This document shows, in pieces, positions 46,031 through 54,405 of a DNA stretch of 64,000 nt. Each line of letters starts with the position of its first letter. Positions within the stretch are counted from its first letter, which is position 1. The position numbers and the translations under genes are program-made. Under the pieces are notes generated by a model. It saw only the letters and a program-made list of their open reading frames with translations. It had not been told where the DNA came from and made no database searches. Source of the stretch: Streptomyces camponoticapitis (GTDB lineage Bacteria; Actinomycetota; Actinomycetes; Streptomycetales; Streptomycetaceae); the NCBI RefSeq assembly GCF_014646115.1, contig NZ_BMMV01000010.1:62001-126000 (forward strand), in the 5' to 3' direction.

Positions 46031-46314
46031 CCCCCGATCAGTACCGTCGCGCAGCCCGACACCACCGGTGAGCCGCAGCCCGCCAGATCGCCGACCCGGG
46101 CGGCCGGGCTGCCGCCGATCAGTACGCTCGAACTGCCCGGCGGCGCGATCGCCGACGGCGGATGTGCGGCGGGCGACGCGCAGTTGTGTACGGTGCCGAC
46201 CGTCGCGGCGGGCTTTCCGCCGATCAGCACGGACGGCACGCCGGGCGGTCCGACCGCGCCGGGGTGCCCGGTGGGGTCGCCGACCCGCGCGGCCGCGGCT
46301 GCTGCTGCCGACAT
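46027..46314 (-). CDS. cis10: PAAR-domain spike tip protein
   Basis: A 95-residue PAAR protein. It contains the repeated VLIGGSPAARVGD and VLIGGKPAATVG motif, a His-poor PAAR fold (VHNCASPAAH) and a Cys near the C-terminus. It caps the VgrG spike as the membrane-piercing tip. I chose ATG 46314 (MSAAAAA), with GGAG eight bases upstream, over an in-frame GTG at 46323. Confidence 0.88.
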   Translation of the reverse strand: MSAAAAAAARVGDPTGHPGAVGPPGVPSVLIGGKPAATVGTVHNCASPAAHPPSAIAPPGSSSVLIGGSPAARVGDLAGCGSPVVSGCATVLIGG

Positions 46315-46362
46315 GCGGTCCACTCCTGTCCGTCGTTCTTGTCCGCCGTCTATGACGCTTCG

Positions 46363-48321
46363 TCAGTTAAGCTTGATCATCGGGGCGTTGACCGACACCG
46401 AACTGCCGCTCTTGATGTCCGTGCGGCGCGTGCCGTCGACCGTGACCTGGCCGCCGCGCACCTCCACCGAACCGCCGCTGGAGAGAGCGACCTTGCCGTT
46501 CCCGCCGTCCACCGCGACACCGCTGCGGGACGTCAACGTGACGCTGTCCCCGGCGAGTTCGAGTGCTCCGCGGCCGGCGTCCAGCGCGACGCCGCCGGGC
46601 GCCTTGATGGAGACCCGCTCCTTGGCCTCGATCGTCACGCTGCCGTCGCTGTTGATGACGATGGCGGTTTTCGTGCGGTCGAGGTCGATCGTGAGCTTGC
46701 CGTCACCCGTGCGGAGCCGTACGCCCTGCGGGCCGTTCGCCGCGTCCAGCAGCTCCAGTTGGTTGCCGCTCCGGGACGCGAAGGCGCGCCGGTTCACGGC
46801 GCCGCTGGTCGGGTCGACCAACTCGCCCCCACCGCCGGCCGCGCTGCCGCCGCCCGGCGCACCGGGAGCATCTCCGCCGCCACCCGAACCTGCGGCACCG
46901 GGACCTGCACCTTCACCGGCACCGCCGCCGCCGCCCGGCCGGTCCTTCCCGTTGTACAACCCCGCCAAAACGAACGGCCGGTCCAGATGCCCGTGCTCGA
47001 AGCCGACCAGCACCTCGTCCCCGACCTCCGGGATGAACGCCTCGCCCCCGCTCGTTCCGCCCGACTGCGCCGTGCGCGCCCAGTCGCTCGCGTACTCGTC
47101 CGACAGCCACGGGAAGCGGACCTTCACCCGCCCCGACCCCTCCGGATCCTGCGTGTCCGTCACCGTCCCGCTGACCAGCCCCGCACACCGGCCGCCCGCA
47201 CCCGCGCCACCGGATCCCGGAGCACCGCCGGTCAGGCCGAACAGCGATCGCTCCTGCTGCCCGGAGACCGTGATCCACGTCTCGTACCCGCGTACGGCGT
47301 CGAAGACATGGCGCGACGACGTCACGGTGTACCGGCCCTCGAACGGCGCGCCCACCGCGTTCAACGCCACCGCGCTGCCGGCCCGGACCGCCGGATTCCC
47401 GCGGATCACCGCCTCCAGCTCCGCGAACGACCCGGCGATCCGTTCCGCCAGGGCCTTGGCCGCCTGGTCCACCTGGGCCTGCGTCCCGTACGCCGCGTCG
47501 GTCACGACGAACCGCGCCTCGCCGAACGGGGCGGACACCTCCGCCGCCGACACCCCCAGCTCCAGCGTCGAGGACGTCCCCGCCGGGGCCTTGCCCACCA
47601 GCGGCTCCTTGGCCTGGACGTCCCAGCCCCGCACCTCCACCTCGGAGACCTGCTCGGCGGCCGACACCCCGGCCCGGCAGCGCAGCAGATTGCCGCCCAG
47701 CTCCAGGACGAGGGGATTTCGGTCGGCGCGCGCCGCGCCGTCCGGCGCCGAACTCGCCTCCGCGGGGCGGGTGATGTGCAGCTGTCCTTCGCGTACGTAT
47801 GCCTGGGCACCGGCCTCCTCGGCGAGCCCGCGCACGAACTCCCAGTCCGTGATGTTGGGTTGGGCCATGTGTTCGATCACGGGCCCGGCGATGTCCACCT
47901 TCCCCGGCTTGAGCCCCGCGCGCTGCGCGACCTGGCCGCAGATGTCGGCGAGCGTCATGTTCTGGTAGCTGGCCACCCGCCGCCCCCGGAACAGCCGGTG
48001 CGACTCGTCCAGCCCTCGTACGACGGTGAACGTGCCCGTCTCGTCCAGCTCCACCTCCAGAGCCGTGACCACACCGTCGAGCAGCGGTTTCGGAGCCGAG
48101 TCCCCGCCCGCGCGGGCCAGCAGCCGGGCCTCGCCGCCGATCTTCAGGCCCGTCTGCTCCAGCAGTACCCGGTCGGGGTCGCGGAAGCGCAGCAGGAACA
48201 GGTCCGGCAGCGTACGGCTGTCGTCCACGTACCCCTCGACCAGCGTGTTCGCGAACTTCGCCGGCAGCCGTGTGCCGCCGAACTCGACCACCAGCGCGGT
48301 GGCGACGCCCTGTTGGGACAT
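46363..48321 (-). CDS. cis8: VgrG-like central spike protein
   Basis: A 652-residue spike protein with a gp27-like N-terminal hub, the OB-fold gp5-like domain (LVSGTVTDTQDPEGSGRVKVRFPWLSDEYASDWARTAQ) and a gp5 C-terminal beta-prism with repeated valine-rich strands (VSIKAPGGVALDAGRGALELAGDSVTLTSRSGVAVDGG). A Gly/Ala-rich linker interrupts near residues 490-525. It carries the tube load and the PAAR tip. It overlaps the LysM gene by one base. Confidence 0.93.
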   Translation of the reverse strand: MSQQGVATALVVEFGGTRLPAKFANTLVEGYVDDSRTLPDLFLLRFRDPDRVLLEQTGLKIGGEARLLARAGGDSAPKPLLDGVVTALEVELDETGTFTVVRGLDESHRLFRGRRVASYQNMTLADICGQVAQRAGLKPGKVDIAGPVIEHMAQPNITDWEFVRGLAEEAGAQAYVREGQLHITRPAEASSAPDGAARADRNPLVLELGGNLLRCRAGVSAAEQVSEVEVRGWDVQAKEPLVGKAPAGTSSTLELGVSAAEVSAPFGEARFVVTDAAYGTQAQVDQAAKALAERIAGSFAELEAVIRGNPAVRAGSAVALNAVGAPFEGRYTVTSSRHVFDAVRGYETWITVSGQQERSLFGLTGGAPGSGGAGAGGRCAGLVSGTVTDTQDPEGSGRVKVRFPWLSDEYASDWARTAQSGGTSGGEAFIPEVGDEVLVGFEHGHLDRPFVLAGLYNGKDRPGGGGGAGEGAGPGAAGSGGGGDAPGAPGGGSAAGGGGELVDPTSGAVNRRAFASRSGNQLELLDAANGPQGVRLRTGDGKLTIDLDRTKTAIVINSDGSVTIEAKERVSIKAPGGVALDAGRGALELAGDSVTLTSRSGVAVDGGNGKVALSSGGSVEVRGGQVTVDGTRRTDIKSGSSVSVNAPMIKLN

Positions 48322-49166
48322 CAGCCCCGCCTCCCGGCGCCCGACGCCACGGAGACGGTGCCGCCGTACCCGGCCCGATCGCGGTCCGTACCGTCCTGGA
48401 GCCGCTTCAGCTCGTCCAGGGCCGGCAGCAGGAGCTGGGTGCCCGGAGCGAGGCGCATCGGGTCGTCGATGCCGTTCGCCTCGGCGATCACGCGCCAGGC
48501 GCCCGCGTCGCCGTACTCCCGGTGGGCCAGCGACGGCAGCGAGTCCCCGGCGTCGACCCGGTGCACACGACGGGCGGCCAGTGCGCCGGAGGTCGGGTTC
48601 TGCCCCGGAGTCTCCCCGCTGATCTCCTCCATCGTGACTTGGCAGACCGCCCGGATCGGCACCCCGGAGGTGGTGAACAGCGTGTATTTCGCGGCCACTT
48701 GGCTGACGTAGCCGGGAAATCCCGTGAGCCCTCCCCAGTGGAAGACGACCCACGGCGGCGAGGCCCGCTGCTGCTGCCGCGTCTCGTTCGTCGGCACACA
48801 GCACGCGAACAACTGCTCCACCGAGGTCACCACACGGGTGTCCTGGGTGTCGCTGGCGTCGAAGAACATCTCGACGGTGAGCTTGCTGGGCTGCGAGCCC
48901 TGGTACTCCGGCGGGCCCGAGCTCTTCGCACCCTTGGCCGGAGTCCGCTTCCACGACGCGGCCTTGGTGAGGCTCAACTCCTTCGGGTTGAACTGGAAGT
49001 CGATCCGGCCGCACGGGCCGCCCGGTGTGAGACCACCGCCGGTGGGCGGCGTCCGCAGCTCCAGATAGGCGTGCTCCAGCTTGGGCCGGGCCGATCCGCC
49101 CTTCGCGGCCGAGGCGACCCCGGACGTACCGGCGGCGCTGAAGGCGATGGGTCCCGCCCCGCTCAT
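48321..49166 (-). CDS. cis7: LysM-containing baseplate protein (Cis7-type)
   Basis: A 281-residue protein. The N-terminal region (FQFNPKELSLTKAASWKRTPAKG) is the eCIS-specific contact domain, then a middle part (VEMFFDASDTQDTRVVTSVEQLFACC), and a C-terminal LysM (HRVDAGDSLPSLAHREYGDAGAWRVIAEANGIDDPMRLAPGTQLLLPAL). LysM domains bind peptidoglycan or hold hub proteins, as in T4 gp53. The start is ATG 49166. Confidence 0.88.
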   Translation of the reverse strand: MSGAGPIAFSAAGTSGVASAAKGGSARPKLEHAYLELRTPPTGGGLTPGGPCGRIDFQFNPKELSLTKAASWKRTPAKGAKSSGPPEYQGSQPSKLTVEMFFDASDTQDTRVVTSVEQLFACCVPTNETRQQQRASPPWVVFHWGGLTGFPGYVSQVAAKYTLFTTSGVPIRAVCQVTMEEISGETPGQNPTSGALAARRVHRVDAGDSLPSLAHREYGDAGAWRVIAEANGIDDPMRLAPGTQLLLPALDELKRLQDGTDRDRAGYGGTVSVASGAGRRG

Positions 49167-49171
49167 GACGC

Positions 49172-49609
49172 TCAGCCCTCCATCACATAGCCGTGATGGG
49201 CGATCTCGATCGTCTCCATCGCGACCTTCGGCGACTCGGGTGTGAACGAGGGCCCGGTCCACCGGACGGGTACGACCTCCAGCAGCCCCCACCGGGCCAC
49301 CTTCCGCCCGTCACCGGTACGCGCCTCGATGTGCGCCGTCTTACGGCTGAACCCCGTCGTCATGGTGGCGAACCAGCGCGCGACCTTCTCGGTCTCCCGG
49401 GTGAGCGGCCGGGACAGCTTCACGTTGGAGTACTTCAGACGCGTCGGCAGCTGCCACACGTGCCCGTTGTTGCCGCCCTCCTCGCGGGCTTCGAGCACCA
49501 CTTCGCAGCCCAGCCCGTCACAGGTGTTGAACGATCCGAGTTCGATGTCGTCGATCGTCACGACGAAGCAGACGCTGACGGCGGGATCAATGTCCGGGGC
49601 GGTGGCCAT
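49172..49609 (-). CDS. Tail-tube-like protein next to the LysM gene (Cis5-type)
   Basis: A 145-residue gp19-fold protein (FVVTIDDIELGSFNTCDGLGCEVVLEAREEGGNNGHVWQLPTRLKYSNVKLSRPL). By position, next to the LysM and VgrG genes, it is probably the baseplate tube adaptor rather than the main tube, which is encoded at 52056-52499. It ends in the usual HHGYVMEG. Confidence 0.85.
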   Translation of the reverse strand: MATAPDIDPAVSVCFVVTIDDIELGSFNTCDGLGCEVVLEAREEGGNNGHVWQLPTRLKYSNVKLSRPLTRETEKVARWFATMTTGFSRKTAHIEARTGDGRKVARWGLLEVVPVRWTGPSFTPESPKVAMETIEIAHHGYVMEG

Positions 49610-49622
49610 GACACGTACCTCT

Positions 49623-49671
49623 CAGTGGCGGGTGCTTCAGTGGCGGGTGTTGATCAGTGGCGGGTGTTGAT
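49623..49671. repeat. Tandem repeat at the stop codon of the Pro-rich CIS gene
   Basis: Two exact 17-bp copies (cagtggcgggtgttgat, 49638-49654 and 49655-49671) are preceded by a diverged 15-bp third (49623-49637). The outer copy carries the last codons and stop of the upstream CIS gene (INTRH then stop); the others lie after it. Confidence 0.8.
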
Positions 49672-51396
49672 CAGGAATCCGGCGCGTTCGCGGTCCAGCC
49701 GGAGGTCGGCCTTGAGAAGTCGGCTGAGCGGCGCGTACAGGGCCCGGACCAGTTCGTCGGTGACGACGGGCGCTCCGGACCGGCCGGGCGTGGCGCCGGC
49801 GCCCGCGGCGGCGCTCGCACCGGGCGGCGGAGAGCCGTCCTCGTTCGTGGGTTCGGATATCGGTTCGCTGTCCGGTGCGAGGTCGGGCGCGGGATCCGGT
49901 GGCGGCGGTTCCTCGCTGAGTTCGGCCTCGCGCTGGACGACGGGCCCCGAGGTGCCGGCCGACGCAGAGGCCGACGAGGAGCCGAAGACGACGCTCCCGT
50001 CGGGCATCCGCTGGGCCACCCCGGCGGCCACGGCGAAGGCACCCGCTGTGGGAATCCCGGCGCCTCTGTCGGTACGGCTCACGGATCCGGGCACCGGTGG
50101 AGCAGGACCCCGGGCGACGACGGCCGACCGTTGCACGGGCACGGGCACGGGCACGGACACGGGTACGGATACGGAGGCCGAACGGGACGGCGGCGGTGAT
50201 GAGCCCGGGGCGGACGTGGTCCACCGCACTGGCACCGGGGGAGGGGCAAGCTCGGGTACGGGCGGAGCCGCCGTATGCCGAGCTTCCCCCTCACCCCTCG
50301 CGTCGCGCTGGACGGCCGTACGGGGGGTCAGCGGCCGGTCGCCGAGCAGCGGGACGGTCGGCGACGCGACGGTACGCGGAGACGGCGGCCCCGGAGGAGG
50401 CGCGGGAAGAGAGGGTGGTGGCGGCCCGGCGCCGACGACGGACCGTTGGACAGGCACATCGAGCGGCGAAGCCGCGCCTTCGCCTTCGCCTTCGTTCCCG
50501 GGCCCGGACACCGCACCCACTAGCGGATCGTCGCCGAGCAACGGGGCGACCGGTGCCTCTGCCACCTCCGAAAGGGGCCCGGGCTCGTCCGGAGCCGCGG
50601 CGGCCTCCGGCCGTACCAGACTCGACGACGCCTCCGGCCTTCCGCTCCCCGGCACGGACGCGGCGGCCTGCCTCTGAGCCGTCGGCGGCAACCCGGCCAG
50701 CGGTGCGCCGAGTCCGGGCGTGCGACGTGTTGGCGGCTCCGGCCCTGGCCTCGGCTCAGGTGCTGGCTCCACGACCTCCTGCGGGGGAGCGGACACCGGC
50801 AAGAGGGACTGCTCGCCTACGAGTTGACGTACAGGCAGGTCGGGGACGGCCGACGTACCGGTGGAGGTCATGGCGGAGGACGCGCGCTGTACGGGAACAG
50901 CCCCGGGTACGGACAGGGAAGCGGGCGCGGCAGAACCGGATGCCGCAGAACCGGATGCGCTAGAAGCGGGGCCGACGGCTGCGAGCGCGGCAGGCATCGC
51001 GGCAGCAGACCCGCCCGATCCCACAGGCTCGCCTCTGCCTCCCGGCGTCCTCCGCGACGGCATCTCGACCCACCGCTGAGCCGGCGGTACGGGGCCGGCC
51101 TGGGCGGCACTGGTGATCCCGTGCAGTACTCCGGTAGGCGCGTCAGGGCTCACCAGATGCCCGAGCGGCGTACCGAGCGCGGTCGTCTGCCGGGTGGACA
51201 ACGCCCCTTGAAACCCAGTGGGGTTGATGACGAGATCCTGCTCGGTCACGGTCCGCTGCATGGGCGCGAGCCGACGCACATCGACCCGGTCGCCCCGGTC
51301 GCCCCGGTCGCCCGGCTCCGGCACGGCGTCACCGGGGCGCGCGACCGTGTCCTCGCCCACCGAACGGCCGCCGCGCAGCCAGGACATCAGCCCCAT
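49654..51396 (-). CDS. Large Pro/Ala-rich CIS-associated protein
   Basis: A 580-residue low-complexity protein, start ATG 51396 or 51387. It begins MSWLRGGRSVGEDT and has an ordered block (PMQRTVTEQDLVINPTGFQGALSTRQTTALGTPLGHLVS, residues 46-85). The long middle is Pro/Ala/Ser-rich with repeated VQR motifs, and it closes with ELVRALYAPLSRLLKADLRLDRERAGFLINTRH. It is located between tube and assembly genes in the operon. Its function is unknown to me; a flexible linker or assembly scaffold is a guess. Confidence 0.7.
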   Translation of the reverse strand: MGLMSWLRGGRSVGEDTVARPGDAVPEPGDRGDRGDRVDVRRLAPMQRTVTEQDLVINPTGFQGALSTRQTTALGTPLGHLVSPDAPTGVLHGITSAAQAGPVPPAQRWVEMPSRRTPGGRGEPVGSGGSAAAMPAALAAVGPASSASGSAASGSAAPASLSVPGAVPVQRASSAMTSTGTSAVPDLPVRQLVGEQSLLPVSAPPQEVVEPAPEPRPGPEPPTRRTPGLGAPLAGLPPTAQRQAAASVPGSGRPEASSSLVRPEAAAAPDEPGPLSEVAEAPVAPLLGDDPLVGAVSGPGNEGEGEGAASPLDVPVQRSVVGAGPPPPSLPAPPPGPPSPRTVASPTVPLLGDRPLTPRTAVQRDARGEGEARHTAAPPVPELAPPPVPVRWTTSAPGSSPPPSRSASVSVPVSVPVPVPVQRSAVVARGPAPPVPGSVSRTDRGAGIPTAGAFAVAAGVAQRMPDGSVVFGSSSASASAGTSGPVVQREAELSEEPPPPDPAPDLAPDSEPISEPTNEDGSPPPGASAAAGAGATPGRSGAPVVTDELVRALYAPLSRLLKADLRLDRERAGFLINTRH

Positions 51397-51454
51397 GGAT
51401 CTCCGTCCTCCCCCGCACCGCGTGATGGCGTAACTCGTCTGCTCGCGCCGCGCG

Positions 51455-51598
51455 TCACCCCCCGTTGAGGCGGGCGACCTGTGCGACGAACCTCAGACGT
51501 TCCGGATGTTCCAGGTCCAGCAGGTCGTCCAGCGGCCAGTGGAAGTGATAGGCGAGGTACGCGACTTCCTCGTACAGCAGGTCGGTCGCGTACGTCAC
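51455..51598 (-). CDS. Small CIS protein, DUF6760-like (47 aa)
   Basis: A short gene of 47 residues: VTYATDLLYEEVAYL, then YHFHWPLDDLLDLEHPERLRFV. The GTG start overlaps the previous gene stop by GTGA (51595-51598). The composition and position between the assembly protein and the Pro-rich gene match the small DUF6760 proteins of eCIS loci. It resembles a phage tail assembly chaperone partner. It would be missed by common length cut-offs. Confidence 0.75.
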   Translation of the reverse strand: MTYATDLLYEEVAYLAYHFHWPLDDLLDLEHPERLRFVAQVARLNGG

Positions 51599-52056
51599 GA
51601 TTCCCCCAGGCGGCCACCGGCGAGATCCACCGTGAACTCCTCTTGGCAGGAAGGGCAGTTGACGGCGGCGCGGGTGTGTCCCTCCGCGTTGATCCGGCGG
51701 TAGAAGTCCTGGAGGAATGCCAGGTCGGAGGCGAACAGCTCCTCGATGACGCCCGGGTGGATGTCCTCGATGGTGCCGATCCTGGTCACGACCCGGGAGA
51801 TGAGCACGACCGACAGATACGCGGAGTTCTCGCGCACCCGGTCGTCCCGCAACGGCACCAGTTCGTCCCGCGCGGTCGCCAGCCGCATCACGCCGTTACG
51901 GTGCACGGTGCCCGACTCGTCCACGTACCCGCGCGGCAGCTCGAAGCCGAACTCGGTCCGCAGCGGGTCGGGTTGGCGAGGCTGCCCCTGCCCGCCGGTG
52001 CCGCTGGTCCCGTGCGCGTCCCGCTCGGGAGCCTGGAAGTGAACGGTGCGGCGCAT
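51595..52056 (-). CDS. CIS tail assembly protein with Cys motif
   Basis: A 153-residue protein. The core (PLRTEFGFELPRGYVDESGTVHRNGVMRLATARDELVPLRDDRVRENSAYLSVVLISRVVTRIG) is conserved in eCIS clusters, followed by FASDLAFLQDFYRRIN and a C-terminal NCPSCQEEFTVDL Cys pair. It is probably an assembly chaperone for the tube or sheath. It overlaps the tube gene by one base. Confidence 0.8.
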   Translation of the reverse strand: MRRTVHFQAPERDAHGTSGTGGQGQPRQPDPLRTEFGFELPRGYVDESGTVHRNGVMRLATARDELVPLRDDRVRENSAYLSVVLISRVVTRIGTIEDIHPGVIEELFASDLAFLQDFYRRINAEGHTRAAVNCPSCQEEFTVDLAGGRLGES

Positions 52057-52499
52057 CAGCCGAGTTCCATGCTCTCGTACGTGATCGCCAGCTTCTCCGT
52101 CAGGACCGAGGTGTCACCGGCCTTGAGCGTCCCGATCTCCAGCGACTTCGGCCAGGCGTTGATCAGCGTGTAGCGCTTGATCGGGATGCCCTCGTAGTCG
52201 TAGACGATGACCGCGCCGTTTCGGCGGGCGTCCGTCATACGGCCGAACCGGGAGTCCCTGATCCAGCGTTCGAAGCTGTTGTCCTCCGTGAGCCCTCGGG
52301 TCACGGTGACCTCACCTGCCTTGGGGCGGCCGGGCAGCTTCTTGATGGCGTACTTGCCGTCGGCGGTGTTCTGCTTCAGCTCGATGACGTCCTGCTCCAT
52401 CTTCAGACCACTGACCTCGGTGATCTGCTTGATGATGACGCTGTCGAATTCGAGACCGAAGGAATGCCCGACGGAACTGTCGAGATCGGGAAGTGGCAC
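52056..52499 (-). CDS. cis1: Inner tail tube protein (gp19/Hcp-like)
   Basis: A 147-residue tube protein: LPDLDSSVGHSFGLEFDSVIIKQITEVSGLKMEQDVIELKQNTADGKYAIKKLPGRPKAGEVTVTRGLTEDNSFERWI is the typical gp19 fold of eCIS tubes. It stacks in hexameric rings inside the sheath and holds cargo. It lies 99 bp downstream of the sheath gene. Confidence 0.93.
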   Translation of the reverse strand: MPLPDLDSSVGHSFGLEFDSVIIKQITEVSGLKMEQDVIELKQNTADGKYAIKKLPGRPKAGEVTVTRGLTEDNSFERWIRDSRFGRMTDARRNGAVIVYDYEGIPIKRYTLINAWPKSLEIGTLKAGDTSVLTEKLAITYESMELG

Positions 52500-52598
52500 A
52501 ACAGACTCCTTACGCCGTGCTCAGAAACGGACCGGGCGGGCGGGGCGTACCGGGCGGACCCGGGCGGACGGGTTCGGACCCGGGCCGGACCGGGCGGA

Positions 52599-54146
52599 TC
52601 ATTCGTCGATCCCGCCGCTGCCGCCGGTCAGTTGGGCGAGCCGGAACACCACGAACTCGGCAGGCTTGACCGGCGCGACCCCGATCTCGCAGACGACCTG
52701 ACCGGCGTCGATGCTCTCGGGCGGGTTCGTCTCCCGGTCGCACTTCACATAGAACGCCTCTTCCGGCGTGAGCCCGAACAGCGAGCCCTTTCGCCATTCG
52801 TTCACCAGGAACGCCGAGACGGTGCGCCGGACACGGGCCCACAGTGCGTCGTCGTTCGGCTCGAAGACGACCCACTGCGTTCCGGCGAGGATCGACTCCT
52901 CCAGGTAGTTGAAGAGCCGCCGCACATTCAGGTACCGCCAGGCCGGATCCGAGGCGAGCGTCCGCGCGCCCCACACCCGGATGCCGCGTCCGGGGAAGGA
53001 ACGAATGCAGTTCAGCCCGATCGGGTTGAGCAGATCGTGCTCGCCCTTGGTGAGCTGGGTCTGGAGCGTGACCGCGCCCCGTACGACCTCGTTCGCCGGG
53101 GCCTTGTGCACCCCGCGCGTGTCGTCGTTGCGCGCCCAGACCCCGGCGATGTGCCCGCTCGGCGGTACGAGGGTGGCACGGCCGGACGCCGGGTCGGCGA
53201 CGCTGATCCACGGGTAGTAGAGCGTGGCGTACTTCGAGTCGAAGTTCGCCCGGTCCGTACGCCAACTCCGGACCTGCTGCGGTGAAAGGCCCGGCGGGGG
53301 ATCCAGGATGGCGACGCGGTCGCCCATCAACTCGCAGTGGGAGATCAGCCCTTGCTGGACGGCGATCACCGAATCCAGGTCCAGCAGACCGCGTTGGTAG
53401 GCGCTCATCAGGTCCGGGACGGCGATCATCGTGATCTCGTCGACCGCCTCCAGACCGCCCAGACCCGTCCGGCGGTCGGCGTCGCCGACGTACACCTCGG
53501 GGGCGAGCGCACCGGCACTGCCGGCGGCGGGCGCCGCGGGTGCGGCGGGTGCGAGGGCCACCGTCTGCGGCTCGGGCCGGGCGGGGGCGGCACCGCGCCC
53601 CGGGTCGCGTATCTCGATCAGCTCCGACTTGGCGTTGACCCGGGTGGCGACGTTCTCCTTGCTGCGCTTGGTCGTCACGGAGGGGTAGGTCTCCGCGACC
53701 TGACCGTCCCGGCGCACGATGAGCTGGAAGGTGTCGGAGGGGGGATCGTCGCCCTCCGCCGCGGTCACCTCGACGGTGATCTCACCGCTCACGCCCGGCC
53801 GGGGCTTCACGGCGTACGGCCCGACCTGCACCTCGGCCCCGGCGGCGAGTTCGCCGGTCTCGCCGTCGCCGCTCACGGAGGTGCCGTCACCGATCCGTAC
53901 GACGTAGCAGACGCCGCCGCCGTTGGAGAAGAAACCGTAGACGGACGAGGCGAGGTACGTACCGTCGACGAAGTCGCCGAAGGTGGTCACGTACTGCGTC
54001 CAGTTCGTGATCAGCGTCGGCTCGTCGAACGGCCCCCTCTGGGCGAAGCCGACGAAGGCGGCTATCGAGGTGCCCACCCCTTCGATCGGCCGGGACCCGG
54101 ACTCGACCTCTTCGACGTAGACGCCGGGGGACAGGTACGACGGCAT
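52599..54146 (-). CDS. cis2: Contractile tail sheath protein
   Basis: A 515-residue sheath subunit. The N-terminus PSYLSPGVYVEEVESGSRPIEGVGTSIAAFVGFAQRGPFDEPTLITNWTQYVTTFGDF is diagnostic. The C-terminal part has INPIGLNCIRSFPGRGIRVWGARTLASDPAWRYLNVRRLFNYLEESI and VRRTVSAFLVNEWRKGSLFGLTPEEAFYVKCDRETNPPESIDAGQVVCEIGVAPVKPAEFVVFRL. It drives the tube by contraction. It is the first minus-strand structural gene of this run; a GAGAGG ribosome site precedes the ATG. Confidence 0.95.
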   Translation of the reverse strand: MPSYLSPGVYVEEVESGSRPIEGVGTSIAAFVGFAQRGPFDEPTLITNWTQYVTTFGDFVDGTYLASSVYGFFSNGGGVCYVVRIGDGTSVSGDGETGELAAGAEVQVGPYAVKPRPGVSGEITVEVTAAEGDDPPSDTFQLIVRRDGQVAETYPSVTTKRSKENVATRVNAKSELIEIRDPGRGAAPARPEPQTVALAPAAPAAPAAGSAGALAPEVYVGDADRRTGLGGLEAVDEITMIAVPDLMSAYQRGLLDLDSVIAVQQGLISHCELMGDRVAILDPPPGLSPQQVRSWRTDRANFDSKYATLYYPWISVADPASGRATLVPPSGHIAGVWARNDDTRGVHKAPANEVVRGAVTLQTQLTKGEHDLLNPIGLNCIRSFPGRGIRVWGARTLASDPAWRYLNVRRLFNYLEESILAGTQWVVFEPNDDALWARVRRTVSAFLVNEWRKGSLFGLTPEEAFYVKCDRETNPPESIDAGQVVCEIGVAPVKPAEFVVFRLAQLTGGSGGIDE

Positions 54147-54405
54147 ATGTGCCTCTCTTCGACGCGCTCCTCGACCGTGGAACGCCGGCCATTCTCGCCA
54201 CTGAGCCGATCACCCGGAACGGATACTCGGCCGCCCTGCCGTGCACGGACGACTGCCCGAAGAGGCAACGCGACCGCTCCCGCCGTGCCGGCGAGATGTG
54301 CCCCCACTCCGGTCCGCGCATCCTGCGCGCCGGGGGTGGGGGCCGCACACCCTGACAAGTCACGTCCGAGAACGCGGCCGGCGGCCGAAGGGGAGGGGCG
54401 AACGG

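Noticed and set aside
50139..50175. Repeated GGGCAC units
   Set aside because: They are the coding sequence of the Pro/Val-rich region of a CIS protein and reflect low-complexity protein, not a DNA element.
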